From the NCBI GenBank assembly GCA_900752815.1, contig CAADWS010000071.1:1-35403 (forward strand): a DNA stretch of 35,403 bases, written 5' to 3'. Source of the DNA: Bacteroidaceae bacterium. Its GTDB lineage: Bacteria; Bacteroidota; Bacteroidia; Bacteroidales; Bacteroidaceae. The notes under the pieces were generated by a model. The model saw only the letters and a program-made list of their open reading frames with translations. It did no database searches and was not told the origin of the DNA. The translations under genes and the position numbers were made by a program. Of this stretch, positions 1-7,351 are shown one piece after another (position 1 is the stretch's first letter; every line of letters begins with the position of its first letter).

Positions 1-19
1 ATCCTGCAATATATTAACT

Positions 20-81
20 ACAAAAATGGAAAACCCATTGGCAGAGTTAAATATGCACTAATTTAATTCCGCCAACGGGTT
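20..81 (-). terminator. Hairpin with T-rich tail, terminator or attenuator
   Basis: Arms at 32-42 and 71-81 pair over 11 positions. On the minus strand the single imperfect pair is a G-U wobble, whereas on the plus strand it is an A-C mismatch, so the minus-strand RNA folds better. Reading leftwards, the stem is followed by TTTTCCATTTTTG. The loop is long (28 nt), which weakens the call. It may end a short RNA made from the promoter at 145-176. Confidence 0.4.
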
Positions 82-144
82 CTATTTTATAGTGTTTTCA
101 AAGCGGTTTTTGCATTTTTCAAAGTCGAAAGATCAGTTTCGCTT

Positions 145-176
145 ACAAATATAGAACTTTTGAAAACAACAGCAAA
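145..176 (-). promoter_or_regulatory. Bacteroidetes-type promoter, minus strand
   Basis: Read on the minus strand, TTTG lies at 176-173, followed by 19 nt and TATATTTGT at 153-145. This is an exact match to the Bacteroides primary sigma consensus (TTTG at -33, TAnnTTTG at -7). Transcription would start near 140 and run leftwards into the hairpin at 81-32. No gene lies between it and the window edge. Confidence 0.6.
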
Positions 177-451
177 ATTCCTGTTCCTTTTTCTCAAGAA
201 TTCCTGAAAAACCCATTCAGCAAGCAATAACTTCCCATACACGCTTTATCATAAGGCACAACTGATGTGACGAGCCGACATATATACTAGAAAGATGATT
301 ACAAGAAAATTACAATACCTTTCTCTACGTCAAGAGCCGAATGATTCCAGTTTTTTTTGCGTTCAATCGCATTTGGGCTTTGCAGACGATTTTGCGAGAA
401 TCCGCCGGCCCTGCTTCCTGCAGTCCGCCCCTTTCTATTTACAAAAAGCCA

Positions 452-500
452 AACCTATAAAAGACAAGAAGCCAAACGGGGTAGCCCGTTTGGCTTCTTG
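452..500 (-). terminator. Rho-independent terminator of threonine dehydrogenase gene
   Basis: A perfect 16-bp inverted repeat (465-480 with 485-500) and a 4-nt GTAG loop form a very stable hairpin. On the minus strand it is followed by TCTTTTAT. It sits 32 nt beyond the stop codon of the gene at 532-1488. Confidence 0.85.
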
Positions 501-531
501 CACGGAATATCTTGAGTTTGGACTCGCCAGA

Positions 532-1488
532 TTATCCCAGCAGACGTGCGGAAAGTTTTTCCAGCATGTCAACGGTCATTGAGTCAAGATCGAACTTGGG
601 TGCCCAATCCCATTCCTGACGTGCGCAAACATCGTCCAGGCTATTGGGCCAGCTGTCGGCATTGGCCTGCTTGAGCGGTTCAATCTTGTATTCCATCTGG
701 AACTCGGGCTTGTACTTGCGGATAGCTGCCAGAATACCCTCAGGATCGAAGCTCATGGCTGCGATATTGAAGCCGTTGCGGTGAATCAGACGGCTGGGGT
801 CGGCTTCCATCAGGTTGACAGCGGCATCCAATGCGTCCGGCATGTACATCATGTCCATATAAGTGCCGGCTGCAATGGGGCAGATAAACTTCTCGCCACG
901 CACAGCGCTGTAATAGATATCAACAGCATAATCGGTAGTACCGCCGCCCGGAGGAGTAACATAGGAAATCAAGCCGGGGAAGCGCACCGAACGGGTGTCA
1001 ACGCCATACTTTCTGAAATAATAGTCGGAAAGCAACTCGGTAGTCACCTTGCTCACACCATAAATGGTGATGGGGCGCTGAATGGTATCCTGCGGTGTCT
1101 TGTCGTGCGGAGTTTCAGGACCGAAAGAGCCGATGGAGCTCGGAGTGAAAACGGCGCACTTGTTCTCGCGGGCTACTTCAAGCACATTCCAAAGACCATC
1201 GATACCAATCTTCCATGCCAGTTTCGGCTTTCCTTCAGCCACTACGCTAAGCAATGCCGCCAAATTATAAATCGAGTCGATATTGTGCTTCTTCACGACC
1301 GCTGCAATGACAGCAGCATCGGTAACATCGCAGATTTCGGCAGGACCGCTCTCCAAAAGCTCACCCTTGGGCTCTGCACCGGGGATGTAACCAGCCACTA
1401 CATGCTCGTTGCCGTAAATACCGCGCAACTTCATAGTCAACTCCGAGCCAATCTGCCCGGTTGCTCCGATTACCAAAATATTTTTCAT
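532..1488 (-). CDS. L-threonine 3-dehydrogenase, SDR/epimerase type
   Basis: This 318-residue protein belongs to the extended short-chain dehydrogenase (NAD-dependent epimerase) family. The N-terminal Rossmann motif GATGQIG (residues 8-14) binds NAD, and Y143 and K147 in YGVSK form the catalytic YxxxK pair, with serines at 117-118 upstream. On its own the family would allow sugar-nucleotide epimerase activity. Divergent pairing with kbl points instead to oxidation of L-threonine to 2-amino-3-ketobutyrate, which Kbl then cleaves with CoA to glycine and acetyl-CoA. SDR-type threonine dehydrogenases are known in Bacteroidetes. The protein should be cytoplasmic. The ATG follows an A-rich leader, and a promoter-like element lies at 1525-1556. 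Function rests on motif plus neighbour. Confidence 0.85.
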   Translation of the reverse strand: MKNILVIGATGQIGSELTMKLRGIYGNEHVVAGYIPGAEPKGELLESGPAEICDVTDAAVIAAVVKKHNIDSIYNLAALLSVVAEGKPKLAWKIGIDGLWNVLEVARENKCAVFTPSSIGSFGPETPHDKTPQDTIQRPITIYGVSKVTTELLSDYYFRKYGVDTRSVRFPGLISYVTPPGGGTTDYAVDIYYSAVRGEKFICPIAAGTYMDMMYMPDALDAAVNLMEADPSRLIHRNGFNIAAMSFDPEGILAAIRKYKPEFQMEYKIEPLKQANADSWPNSLDDVCARQEWDWAPKFDLDSMTVDMLEKLSARLLG

Positions 1489-1524
1489 CGTAGTCGTTTG
1501 TTTTTAAGGATTCATAATACCGCT

Positions 1525-1556
1525 GCAAAGGAACACTTTTTTTTTAGAATTTCATA
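1525..1556 (-). promoter_or_regulatory. Promoter of threonine dehydrogenase gene
   Basis: On the minus strand TATG (1556-1553) is followed by 19 nt and TTCCTTTGC (1533-1525). Each box differs from the TTTG / TAnnTTTGY consensus at one position. It mirrors the kbl promoter, which has the identical -7 box on the other strand. Confidence 0.55.
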
Positions 1557-1564
1557 GAAAACAC

Positions 1565-1596
1565 CTTGATATTTTCAAAAAAAACAGTTCCTTTGC
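1565..1596 (+). promoter_or_regulatory. Promoter of kbl
   Basis: CTTG (1565-1568), a 19-nt spacer and TTCCTTTGC (1588-1596) match the Bacteroides promoter layout with one mismatch per box. Transcription would begin near 1601-1604, giving a leader of about 100 nt before kbl. Confidence 0.55.
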
Positions 1597-1603
1597 ATCA
1601 AAT

Positions 1604-1659
1604 AGGGAGAAAAGGGATATTTGCCCTTTCCGCCATACCGCGGGCGGGCCCGTCTCCCT
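1604..1659 (+). promoter_or_regulatory. Possible structured leader RNA of kbl
   Basis: Three helices can form: P1 from 1604-1610 with 1653-1659, P2 from 1611-1616 with 1624-1629, and P3 from 1641-1644 with 1649-1652. P2 follows directly on the 5' strand of P1, and P3 abuts its 3' strand, giving a compact three-way junction at the predicted 5' end of the mRNA. I do not recognise a known riboswitch class. Only pairing potential is seen; a role in regulation is inference. Confidence 0.35.
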
Positions 1660-1700
1660 TTATCAACCGGGGAACCCAAACACATTAATTTATAATAATC

Positions 1701-2888
1701 ATGTACGGTAAATTCCAAGAACATCTCCAGAAAGAACTGGAAGAAATCAAGCAGGCCGGCCTTTACAAGAGCGAGCGCCTCATCGAAGGCCCGCAGCAGG
1801 CTGCCATTCAAGTGAAAGGACAGGAAGTGCTCAATTTCTGCGCCAACAACTACCTGGGTCTTTCCAACCATCCGCGCCTCGTACAAGCCGCCAAGGACAT
1901 GATGGACAAGCGTGGATACGGTATGTCATCCGTCCGTTTCATCTGCGGTACGCAGGACATGCATAAAGAACTGGAAGCTGCCATTTCCGACTACTTCAAG
2001 ACGGAAGACACGATTCTTTACGCCGCCTGCTTCGACGCCAACGGCGGTGTGTTCGAGCCTTTGCTTACGGCCGATGACGCCATCATCTCCGATGCCCTCA
2101 ACCATGCCTCCATCATCGACGGCGTGCGTCTCTGCAAAGCCAAGCGCTACCGTTATGCCAATGCTGACATGGCCGACCTGGAGCGTTGCCTGCAGGAAGC
2201 CCAGGAACAGCGTTTCCGCATCATCGTAACCGACGGTGTATTCTCTATGGACGGCAACGTGGCTCCGATGGACAAAATCTGCGACCTGGCTGAAAAATAT
2301 GACGCACTCGTCATGGTTGACGAAAGCCACTCAGCCGGCGTGGTAGGCGCTACCGGTCACGGCGTCAGCGAATTCTTCAACACCTATGGCCGCGTAGACA
2401 TCTACACCGGCACTCTGGGCAAGGCCTTCGGTGGCGCCATGGGCGGTTTCACCACCGGCCGCAAGGAAATCATCGACATGCTCCGTCAACGCAGCCGTCC
2501 TTACCTCTTCTCCAACTCCGTTGCTCCCGCCATCGTAGGTGCCGCTATCGAAACCTTCAAGATTCTGAAGGAAAGCAACGAACTTCACGACAAACTGGTG
2601 GAGAACGTCAACTATTTCCGCGACAAGATGATGGCCGCAGGCTTCGACATCAAGCCGACACAGAGCGCCATCTGCGCCGTAATGCTCTACGATGCAAAAC
2701 TGTCGCAGGTTTATGCAGCCAAGATGCAGGAGGAAGGCATCTACGTAACCGGCTTCTACTACCCCGTAGTGCCGAAGGACCAGGCCCGTATCCGCGTCCA
2801 GATTTCTGCCGGCCACAACCGCGAACAGCTTGACAAGTGCATCAACGCCTTTGTCAAGGTGGGCAAGGAACTCGGTGTGCTGAAATAA
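1701..2888 (+). CDS. kbl: Glycine C-acetyltransferase (2-amino-3-ketobutyrate CoA ligase)
   Basis: A 395-residue PLP enzyme of the alpha-oxoamine synthase family, at the usual Kbl length. The PLP-binding lysine is K241 in TGTLGKAFGG. H135 (DALNHAS) and the VDESHS segment (D207, H210) are the expected cofactor contacts. It cleaves 2-amino-3-ketobutyrate with CoA into glycine and acetyl-CoA, the second step of threonine degradation, in the cytoplasm. The first step is supplied by the divergently transcribed dehydrogenase. The ATG at 1701 gives the typical N-terminus MYGKFQEHL. The gene has its own promoter and a long leader that may fold. Close relatives such as 8-amino-7-oxononanoate synthase are less likely given the neighbour. 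Confidence 0.95.
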   Translation: MYGKFQEHLQKELEEIKQAGLYKSERLIEGPQQAAIQVKGQEVLNFCANNYLGLSNHPRLVQAAKDMMDKRGYGMSSVRFICGTQDMHKELEAAISDYFKTEDTILYAACFDANGGVFEPLLTADDAIISDALNHASIIDGVRLCKAKRYRYANADMADLERCLQEAQEQRFRIIVTDGVFSMDGNVAPMDKICDLAEKYDALVMVDESHSAGVVGATGHGVSEFFNTYGRVDIYTGTLGKAFGGAMGGFTTGRKEIIDMLRQRSRPYLFSNSVAPAIVGAAIETFKILKESNELHDKLVENVNYFRDKMMAAGFDIKPTQSAICAVMLYDAKLSQVYAAKMQEEGIYVTGFYYPVVPKDQARIRVQISAGHNREQLDKCINAFVKVGKELGVLK

Positions 2889-2892
2889 ACCT

Positions 2893-2931
2893 CTGCCGGC
2901 AAACGGCAGCAACCGGGCAGGAACCCGTTTT
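2893..2931 (+). terminator. Weak tandem hairpins after kbl
   Basis: A 6-bp hairpin (2893-2898 with 2904-2909) is followed by a 4-bp hairpin (2914-2917 with 2924-2927) and TTTT. Each is small, so this may terminate only partly, and read-through into gpmI is possible. Confidence 0.3.
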
Positions 2932-3029
2932 CACTGCCTGTACACAAACCAAAACAAAACATCCATTTAATACTATGGCTTCCTCAGCCCCTCTTTGCGG
3001 GGGATGGGGATGCCTGCTTTTATAAGACT

Positions 3030-4550
3030 ATGGCAAAAAAAGCTCTTTTAATGATTCTCGACGGCTGGGGCATCGGTAATCACGGTGCCGGCGATGTCAT
3101 TTTCCAGACCGCCACTCCGTTCATGGACAGCCTCAACAACAACTATCCTCACTCACAGCTCCTGGCTTCGGGCGAGAACGTTGGTTTGCCCGACGGACAG
3201 ATGGGCAACTCGGAAGTGGGACACCTCAACATCGGTGCCGGACGCATCGTATACCAGGACCTGGTAAAAATCAACCGTGCCTGCGCCGACGGTTCCATCC
3301 TCAAGAATCCCGAAATCGTAAGCGCCTATTCCTATGCCAAGGAAAACGGCAAGAAACTGCACCTCATGGGACTGACCTCCAATGGCGGCGTGCACTCTTC
3401 GCTCGACCACCTTTTCAAACTCATTGAAATCGGCAAGGCCTACGGACTGGAAAACCAGACTTTCGTACACTGCTTCATGGACGGCCGCGACACTGACCCC
3501 AAGAGCGGAAAGGGATTCATCGAACAGCTTCAGGGCGTATGCGACGCCAACGGTGCGCACATTGCCAGCATCGTGGGCCGCTTCTATGCCATGGACCGCG
3601 ACAAGCGCTGGGAACGCGTGAAGGAAGCCTACGACCTGCTCGTGGAGGGCAAGGGCAAGCAGGCTACCGACATGGTGCAGGCCATGCAGGAAAGCTATGA
3701 TGCCGACGTCACCGACGAGTTCGTGCTGCCCATCAACAATGCAACCGTTGACGGCACCATTGGCGAAGGCGACGTTGTCATCTTCTTCAACTACCGCAAC
3801 GACCGCGCCAAGGAACTCACCATCGTGCTCACCCAGCAGGACATGCCCGAAGCAGGCATGCACACCATCGCCGGCCTGCAGTATTACTGCATGACTCCCT
3901 ACGATGCCAGTTTCCAGAACGTTCACATCCTCTACCCGAAGGAAAATGTCACCAATACGCTGGGCGAATACCTCTCCAACCGGGGACTCAAGCAGCTCCA
4001 CACGGCCGAAACGGAGAAGTATGCCCACGTTACCTTCTTCTTCAACGGCGGACGCGAAACGCCCTATGAAGGCGAAGAGCGCATCCTCGTGGCTTCCCCC
4101 AAGGTGGCCACCTACGACCTGAAGCCCGAAATGTCGGCTTACGAAGTAAAGGACAAACTGGTAGCCGCCATCAAGGAAGACAAGTACGACTTCATCGTGG
4201 TCAACTTCGCCAACGGCGACATGGTGGGCCACACGGGTATCTATGAAGCCATCGAAAAGGCCGTGAAAGCTGTTGACCAGTGTGTGAAGGAAGTGGTGAC
4301 GGCAGCCAACGAGACTGGCTACGAAACCATCATCATTGCCGACCACGGCAACGCCGACAACGCCATCAACGCCGACGGCACCCCCAACACGGCTCACTCG
4401 CTCAACCCGGTACCCTTCATCTACGTAACCGAGAACAAGAATGCCAAGGTGGCCGACGGTGTTCTGGCCGATGTCGCTCCTTCCATTCTCCACATCCTCG
4501 GCTTGCCGCAGCCCGAAGAGATGACCGGAAAGAATCTGATTCAGGACTAA
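3030..4550 (+). CDS. gpmI: 2,3-bisphosphoglycerate-independent phosphoglycerate mutase
   Basis: At 506 residues this matches the cofactor-independent mutase family, which interconverts 3- and 2-phosphoglycerate in glycolysis and gluconeogenesis using two manganese ions. Visible landmarks are LMILDGWG (metal-binding D11), GNSEVGH with the phosphorylated serine S61, [21 protein letters not shown] and DHGNADNA near the C-terminus, which supply the remaining metal ligands. The start [14 protein letters not shown] is the family norm. The gene stands between kbl and a convergent lipoprotein gene and ends with a strong terminator. No lesions are seen. Confidence 0.97.
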   Translation: MAKKALLMILDGWGIGNHGAGDVIFQTATPFMDSLNNNYPHSQLLASGENVGLPDGQMGNSEVGHLNIGAGRIVYQDLVKINRACADGSILKNPEIVSAYSYAKENGKKLHLMGLTSNGGVHSSLDHLFKLIEIGKAYGLENQTFVHCFMDGRDTDPKSGKGFIEQLQGVCDANGAHIASIVGRFYAMDRDKRWERVKEAYDLLVEGKGKQATDMVQAMQESYDADVTDEFVLPINNATVDGTIGEGDVVIFFNYRNDRAKELTIVLTQQDMPEAGMHTIAGLQYYCMTPYDASFQNVHILYPKENVTNTLGEYLSNRGLKQLHTAETEKYAHVTFFFNGGRETPYEGEERILVASPKVATYDLKPEMSAYEVKDKLVAAIKEDKYDFIVVNFANGDMVGHTGIYEAIEKAVKAVDQCVKEVVTAANETGYETIIIADHGNADNAINADGTPNTAHSLNPVPFIYVTENKNAKVADGVLADVAPSILHILGLPQPEEMTGKNLIQD

Positions 4551-4579
4551 CCGCCGGTTCCGGCAGTCTGATACAACCG

Positions 4580-4627
4580 GGGCGGCCCGCTTTCCTATGC
4601 AGGAATGCGCGGGCCGCCCTGTTTTTT
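4580..4627 (+). terminator. Rho-independent terminator of gpmI
   Basis: A perfect 11-bp GC-rich stem (4580-4590 with 4609-4619) is followed by GTTTTTT on the plus strand. The minus side lacks a T-run, so it should act mainly on gpmI and not on the convergent gene. Confidence 0.85.
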
Positions 4628-4679
4628 ATGCTTTCGTCCCACCACGGACAGCGAGAGAACCGCGGAAAGGCGACTTTCC

Positions 4680-6767
4680 TCAATAAAGAATCGGCAACGG
4701 CGGAGCGTCAACGGCATCGAGCGACGACGGACTGTCCATCGGCACTCCTCCCATGCGTTCCCGGCATATTTTCAAGCCGCGCACCGGCGCGTTCCATACA
4801 CTCACCAGCGTACCTTCACAGCCGCGGTCAACAAGCATTTCGGCATGTTTCTCCATATACTGGTCGAAAATCAGCAACGCGCGGTCGCACACCTCGCGTA
4901 CATAGGCTTTTTCTTCCTCCGAGCCGGGTTTTCCAGCCTTCGAAGCCTGCTGAATGCCCACTGCTTCGTGGAAGGCGTCAAGATAAAGCACCGAGCAGAG
5001 CAACCGGTTACAGAGGAAAGAGAGATAAGCGTGCGCGGGCTTCCCGTCGCCGGTCTGCTCCAGCACTTCCTTCAGCAGATTTCCCGCACGGTAATAAAGT
5101 TCACGCGCATGCTCTATATTCTCCCGGCTCATCCAGGTATAGGAGCCTCCGTTGCCCCAGGCCCCCATCCAGCAGAAGCCGATATTTCCGAGATGACGGG
5201 TGGCAAAAACATCCGCTTCGTTGACCAGACGCAATGCCTCCGCATATTTCCCGGCATCGGGCACAGCCAGCCGTCCGGCATAGGATGCATAAAAGTCATC
5301 GGACCGCAAATGCCCGCTGATCGTCACTTCCGAAGCATAGCGCGCCGAAGTACGGTTTTCTGCCGTGCGCCAGTGGTTGAACAGGATGGAAGGAACGTAG
5401 CCCTTGCCGTTCAGCCAGTCCATCATCTTTTCATTGCCCCCGATGGAGTTCTGATACAGATACATCAGCCCGTCAAACTCAATCCACGAATAGATTTCCG
5501 TGTTTGCCAGGTCGGCCGGCGTTTTCAGAATGGCCGGCAGGGCCTGTGCGGTCCCCTCACTGCCATGCGAGGACATCAGGCAGATTTTCGTATTGGGCAA
5601 GGCCAGACGGGCCAGACGGTAGGCACCTTCGGCATAAGGAGTAACGGAGCAGTAGATGCCGAGTTTCAGTTCGGGCAACCGCTTCCCATTTTCCGAACGC
5701 ATGCGCCGGATGGCTTCGGCATTCTGTCCGATTTGTTCATATAGCGCATTCAGATCGGTCTGGCTGTCGCGGATGGGTGCCGTCACAGTGGAGTCGGTCG
5801 CTATATCCGCCGGAAAATAGCGATTCAGCGTAGCCAGGGTCTGCTGCCGGGTGCAATGCGGTCCCCATCCGCCGGTTTCTTCCGTAATCAGTTCCAGCGC
5901 ATCAATGCCGGGGTATTGTTCCAGCACGTCATACGCCGTCTGCACCGCCTGCTCCACGCTCGCGACACGAGGTTCAAACGACATCTGCACATACAGGCCG
6001 CTACGGATGGCATAGTCCACCAGCTGCTTCATCCAGTCGAGCGCAAAACGGCTGTTGGCTCTGGCATCATAGCGCAGCGCTTCCGCCCCGGGAATGCAGA
6101 AAAGCGAATCGTTTTTTTCCACAACTCTCTTCAAAAGGGCATTGTCATACAGATAATGCTTGTTCCCATAAAAATAATTGCCCGCCAGGCTGAGACTGTC
6201 GCCGATATGGGTTTCATACCATTGCCCCGGATAACTGTGGATGACAATCTTGTTGTAGCGCATACGCACCAGCTGATCAATATACTCCCGGGCTTCCTGA
6301 ATGGGGTATGACGAAATGTCCATCGGGAAATTGACATGCTGGCGGATGCCGCGCCAGCGCACCGCCGGCTGCACCAGCGTATCGGGCACGGCAGCCGGTG
6401 CCGTCCATGCCACGGGTGCCGATATGCCCGTCAGGTCGAAGGTGTACCCCAGCCGCTCCAGATAGGTATAAACGGCATGGCTGATTCCGATTTCATCCGC
6501 AGAATGGAAGCAGAGCCGACCCGCCGAATCGGTGGTGTAGCCGAAAGCGCCGTCGGGCATCGCTGGGTCTATTTTCAGAACATACGCATCGGCACCGATG
6601 CTGGCTGGCACACAGCGCATGCACTGCCGCAGGTCGGAAACGGCCAGCCGCAGCACTTGTGATGTGTCCGAAAGAGTTCCATAATCCACCGTCACCATGC
6701 GCGACGGACGGCACCCCGCCAAGAGCCATGACAAGAGCAGGGTAAAGACAACTGTATTCTTTTTCAT
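4680..6767 (-). CDS. Lipoprotein resembling glycoside hydrolases, function unknown
   Basis: This 695-residue protein begins with a lipoprotein signal peptide whose lipobox is LAGC (cysteine at residue 19), so it should be anchored in an outer membrane or periplasmic face. About residues 25-120 look like the alpha/beta domain that precedes the catalytic barrel in GH20/GH67/GH115-type enzymes. Residues about 140-480 read like a TIM barrel, with RWRGIRQHVNFP, YNKIVIHSYPGQW, YVQMSFEPRV and ELITEETGGWGP resembling successive strand ends. The acidic ITEETGG segment could hold catalytic residues. The C-terminal third is mostly helical. I cannot assign a family or substrate. The gene stands alone with no SusC/SusD or other CAZyme beside it. 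Its product might process a uronic-acid-containing glycan, but that is inference. Confidence 0.7.
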   Translation of the reverse strand: MKKNTVVFTLLLSWLLAGCRPSRMVTVDYGTLSDTSQVLRLAVSDLRQCMRCVPASIGADAYVLKIDPAMPDGAFGYTTDSAGRLCFHSADEIGISHAVYTYLERLGYTFDLTGISAPVAWTAPAAVPDTLVQPAVRWRGIRQHVNFPMDISSYPIQEAREYIDQLVRMRYNKIVIHSYPGQWYETHIGDSLSLAGNYFYGNKHYLYDNALLKRVVEKNDSLFCIPGAEALRYDARANSRFALDWMKQLVDYAIRSGLYVQMSFEPRVASVEQAVQTAYDVLEQYPGIDALELITEETGGWGPHCTRQQTLATLNRYFPADIATDSTVTAPIRDSQTDLNALYEQIGQNAEAIRRMRSENGKRLPELKLGIYCSVTPYAEGAYRLARLALPNTKICLMSSHGSEGTAQALPAILKTPADLANTEIYSWIEFDGLMYLYQNSIGGNEKMMDWLNGKGYVPSILFNHWRTAENRTSARYASEVTISGHLRSDDFYASYAGRLAVPDAGKYAEALRLVNEADVFATRHLGNIGFCWMGAWGNGGSYTWMSRENIEHARELYYRAGNLLKEVLEQTGDGKPAHAYLSFLCNRLLCSVLYLDAFHEAVGIQQASKAGKPGSEEEKAYVREVCDRALLIFDQYMEKHAEMLVDRGCEGTLVSVWNAPVRGLKICRERMGGVPMDSPSSLDAVDAPPLPILY

Positions 6768-7089
6768 AGGATATATGTATTAAATGGTTGGTCTGCTGAA
6801 CGGATGGGGCAACGAGTCGGCACACACGGCCGCAAGCCCTCCTTCGCACGGGTTCTCTATCACAACAGTACCCGCCTTTCCTGGGAAAATGCCGATGTTT
6901 TTCAGGTTTCACGCACTTTCCCTCCGGCGTCGCCGGCTACGCTCCCGGGATGGCAGCCGGCTCTCCCCTTTGTCTGTCAGTTCTTTCACGGCTGTAAATA
7001 TACGGACAAGTGAATTACCGGACAAGTAAAGACCGGAAAAATATCCGGGAAGCCGGGAAATACTTGCCTTTGCCCCTCCCGCTTTTACA

Positions 7090-7172
7090 GAAGTACTGAC
7101 AGTTTTTTCTAAAGTACTGACAGTTTTTTCTCTCAGTACTTTTGTTTTTCCTAAAGTACTGAGTGTTTTTTC
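7090..7172 (+). repeat. Four 20-22 bp repeats carrying AGTACT
   Basis: Four imperfect units each contain the palindrome AGTACT (7092, 7113, 7135, 7155) followed by a T-rich stretch (consensus AAGTACTGACAGTTTTTTC). Spacings are 21, 22 and 20 bp, about two helical turns. They lie about 100 bp before the promoter box of the heme-protein block, so they could be an operator array. A related array sits at 18393-18446. Confidence 0.65.
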
Positions 7173-7263
7173 AACGGCCCGGCAGCACCGTCGGGTCCCG
7201 CACACCTGCTCTGCCGGCGGCGGCTTTTTTCCGCGAAAACGGCGTAGAATGAATAAAAAAGTG

Positions 7264-7272
7264 TACATTTGT
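7264..7272 (+). promoter_or_regulatory. -7 promoter box of the heme-protein block
   Basis: TACATTTGT matches TAnnTTTGY exactly, but no TTTG is found 19-21 nt upstream. It would place the transcript start about 70 nt before the ATG at 7352. The AGTACT array upstream may compensate for the missing -33 box through an activator. Confidence 0.4.
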
Positions 7273-7351
7273 CGCATATATCGACCTTGGCCTCTAAAAC
7301 GTAAAGCGCGAATTGCGGTAGCCGCGTCGGCTTTCCTCAAAAAAACAGTCT

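Larger units (their letters stand above)
1..531. other. Intergenic region at left edge
   Basis: I see no convincing gene in this stretch. It holds a minus-strand promoter (145-176) feeding an imperfect hairpin (32-81), and the terminator hairpin of the threonine dehydrogenase gene (465-500). The rest is AT-rich sequence without recognisable signals. The gene to the left of the window is not visible, so the promoter and hairpin could be its leader. Confidence 0.6.
6768..7351. other. Intergenic region between divergent genes
   Basis: No credible gene lies here. A 143-codon minus-strand open frame crosses the region but consists of low-complexity repeat translation. It holds the AGTACT repeats at 7090-7172 and a -7 promoter box at 7264-7272 ahead of the HzsA-like gene. 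No promoter was recognised for the lipoprotein gene on the minus strand. Confidence 0.6.

Noticed and set aside
295..582. Plus-strand open frame of 95 codons
   Set aside because: It crosses the perfect terminator hairpin and the end of the dehydrogenase gene, and its sequence looks random.
4280..5744. Long plus-strand open frames over gpmI end and the lipoprotein gene
   Set aside because: They are shadows of strongly supported genes in other frames and cross a terminator.
6909..7340. Minus-strand open frame of 143 codons
   Set aside because: Its middle (KTVSTLEKTVSTS) is simply the translation of the AGTACT repeats, and the rest is low-complexity arginine-rich sequence.
7249..7351. Longer N-terminus for the HzsA-like protein from ATG 7249
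   Set aside because: It gives no signal peptide and runs through the promoter region; the ATG at 7352 gives a textbook signal peptide in the other frame.
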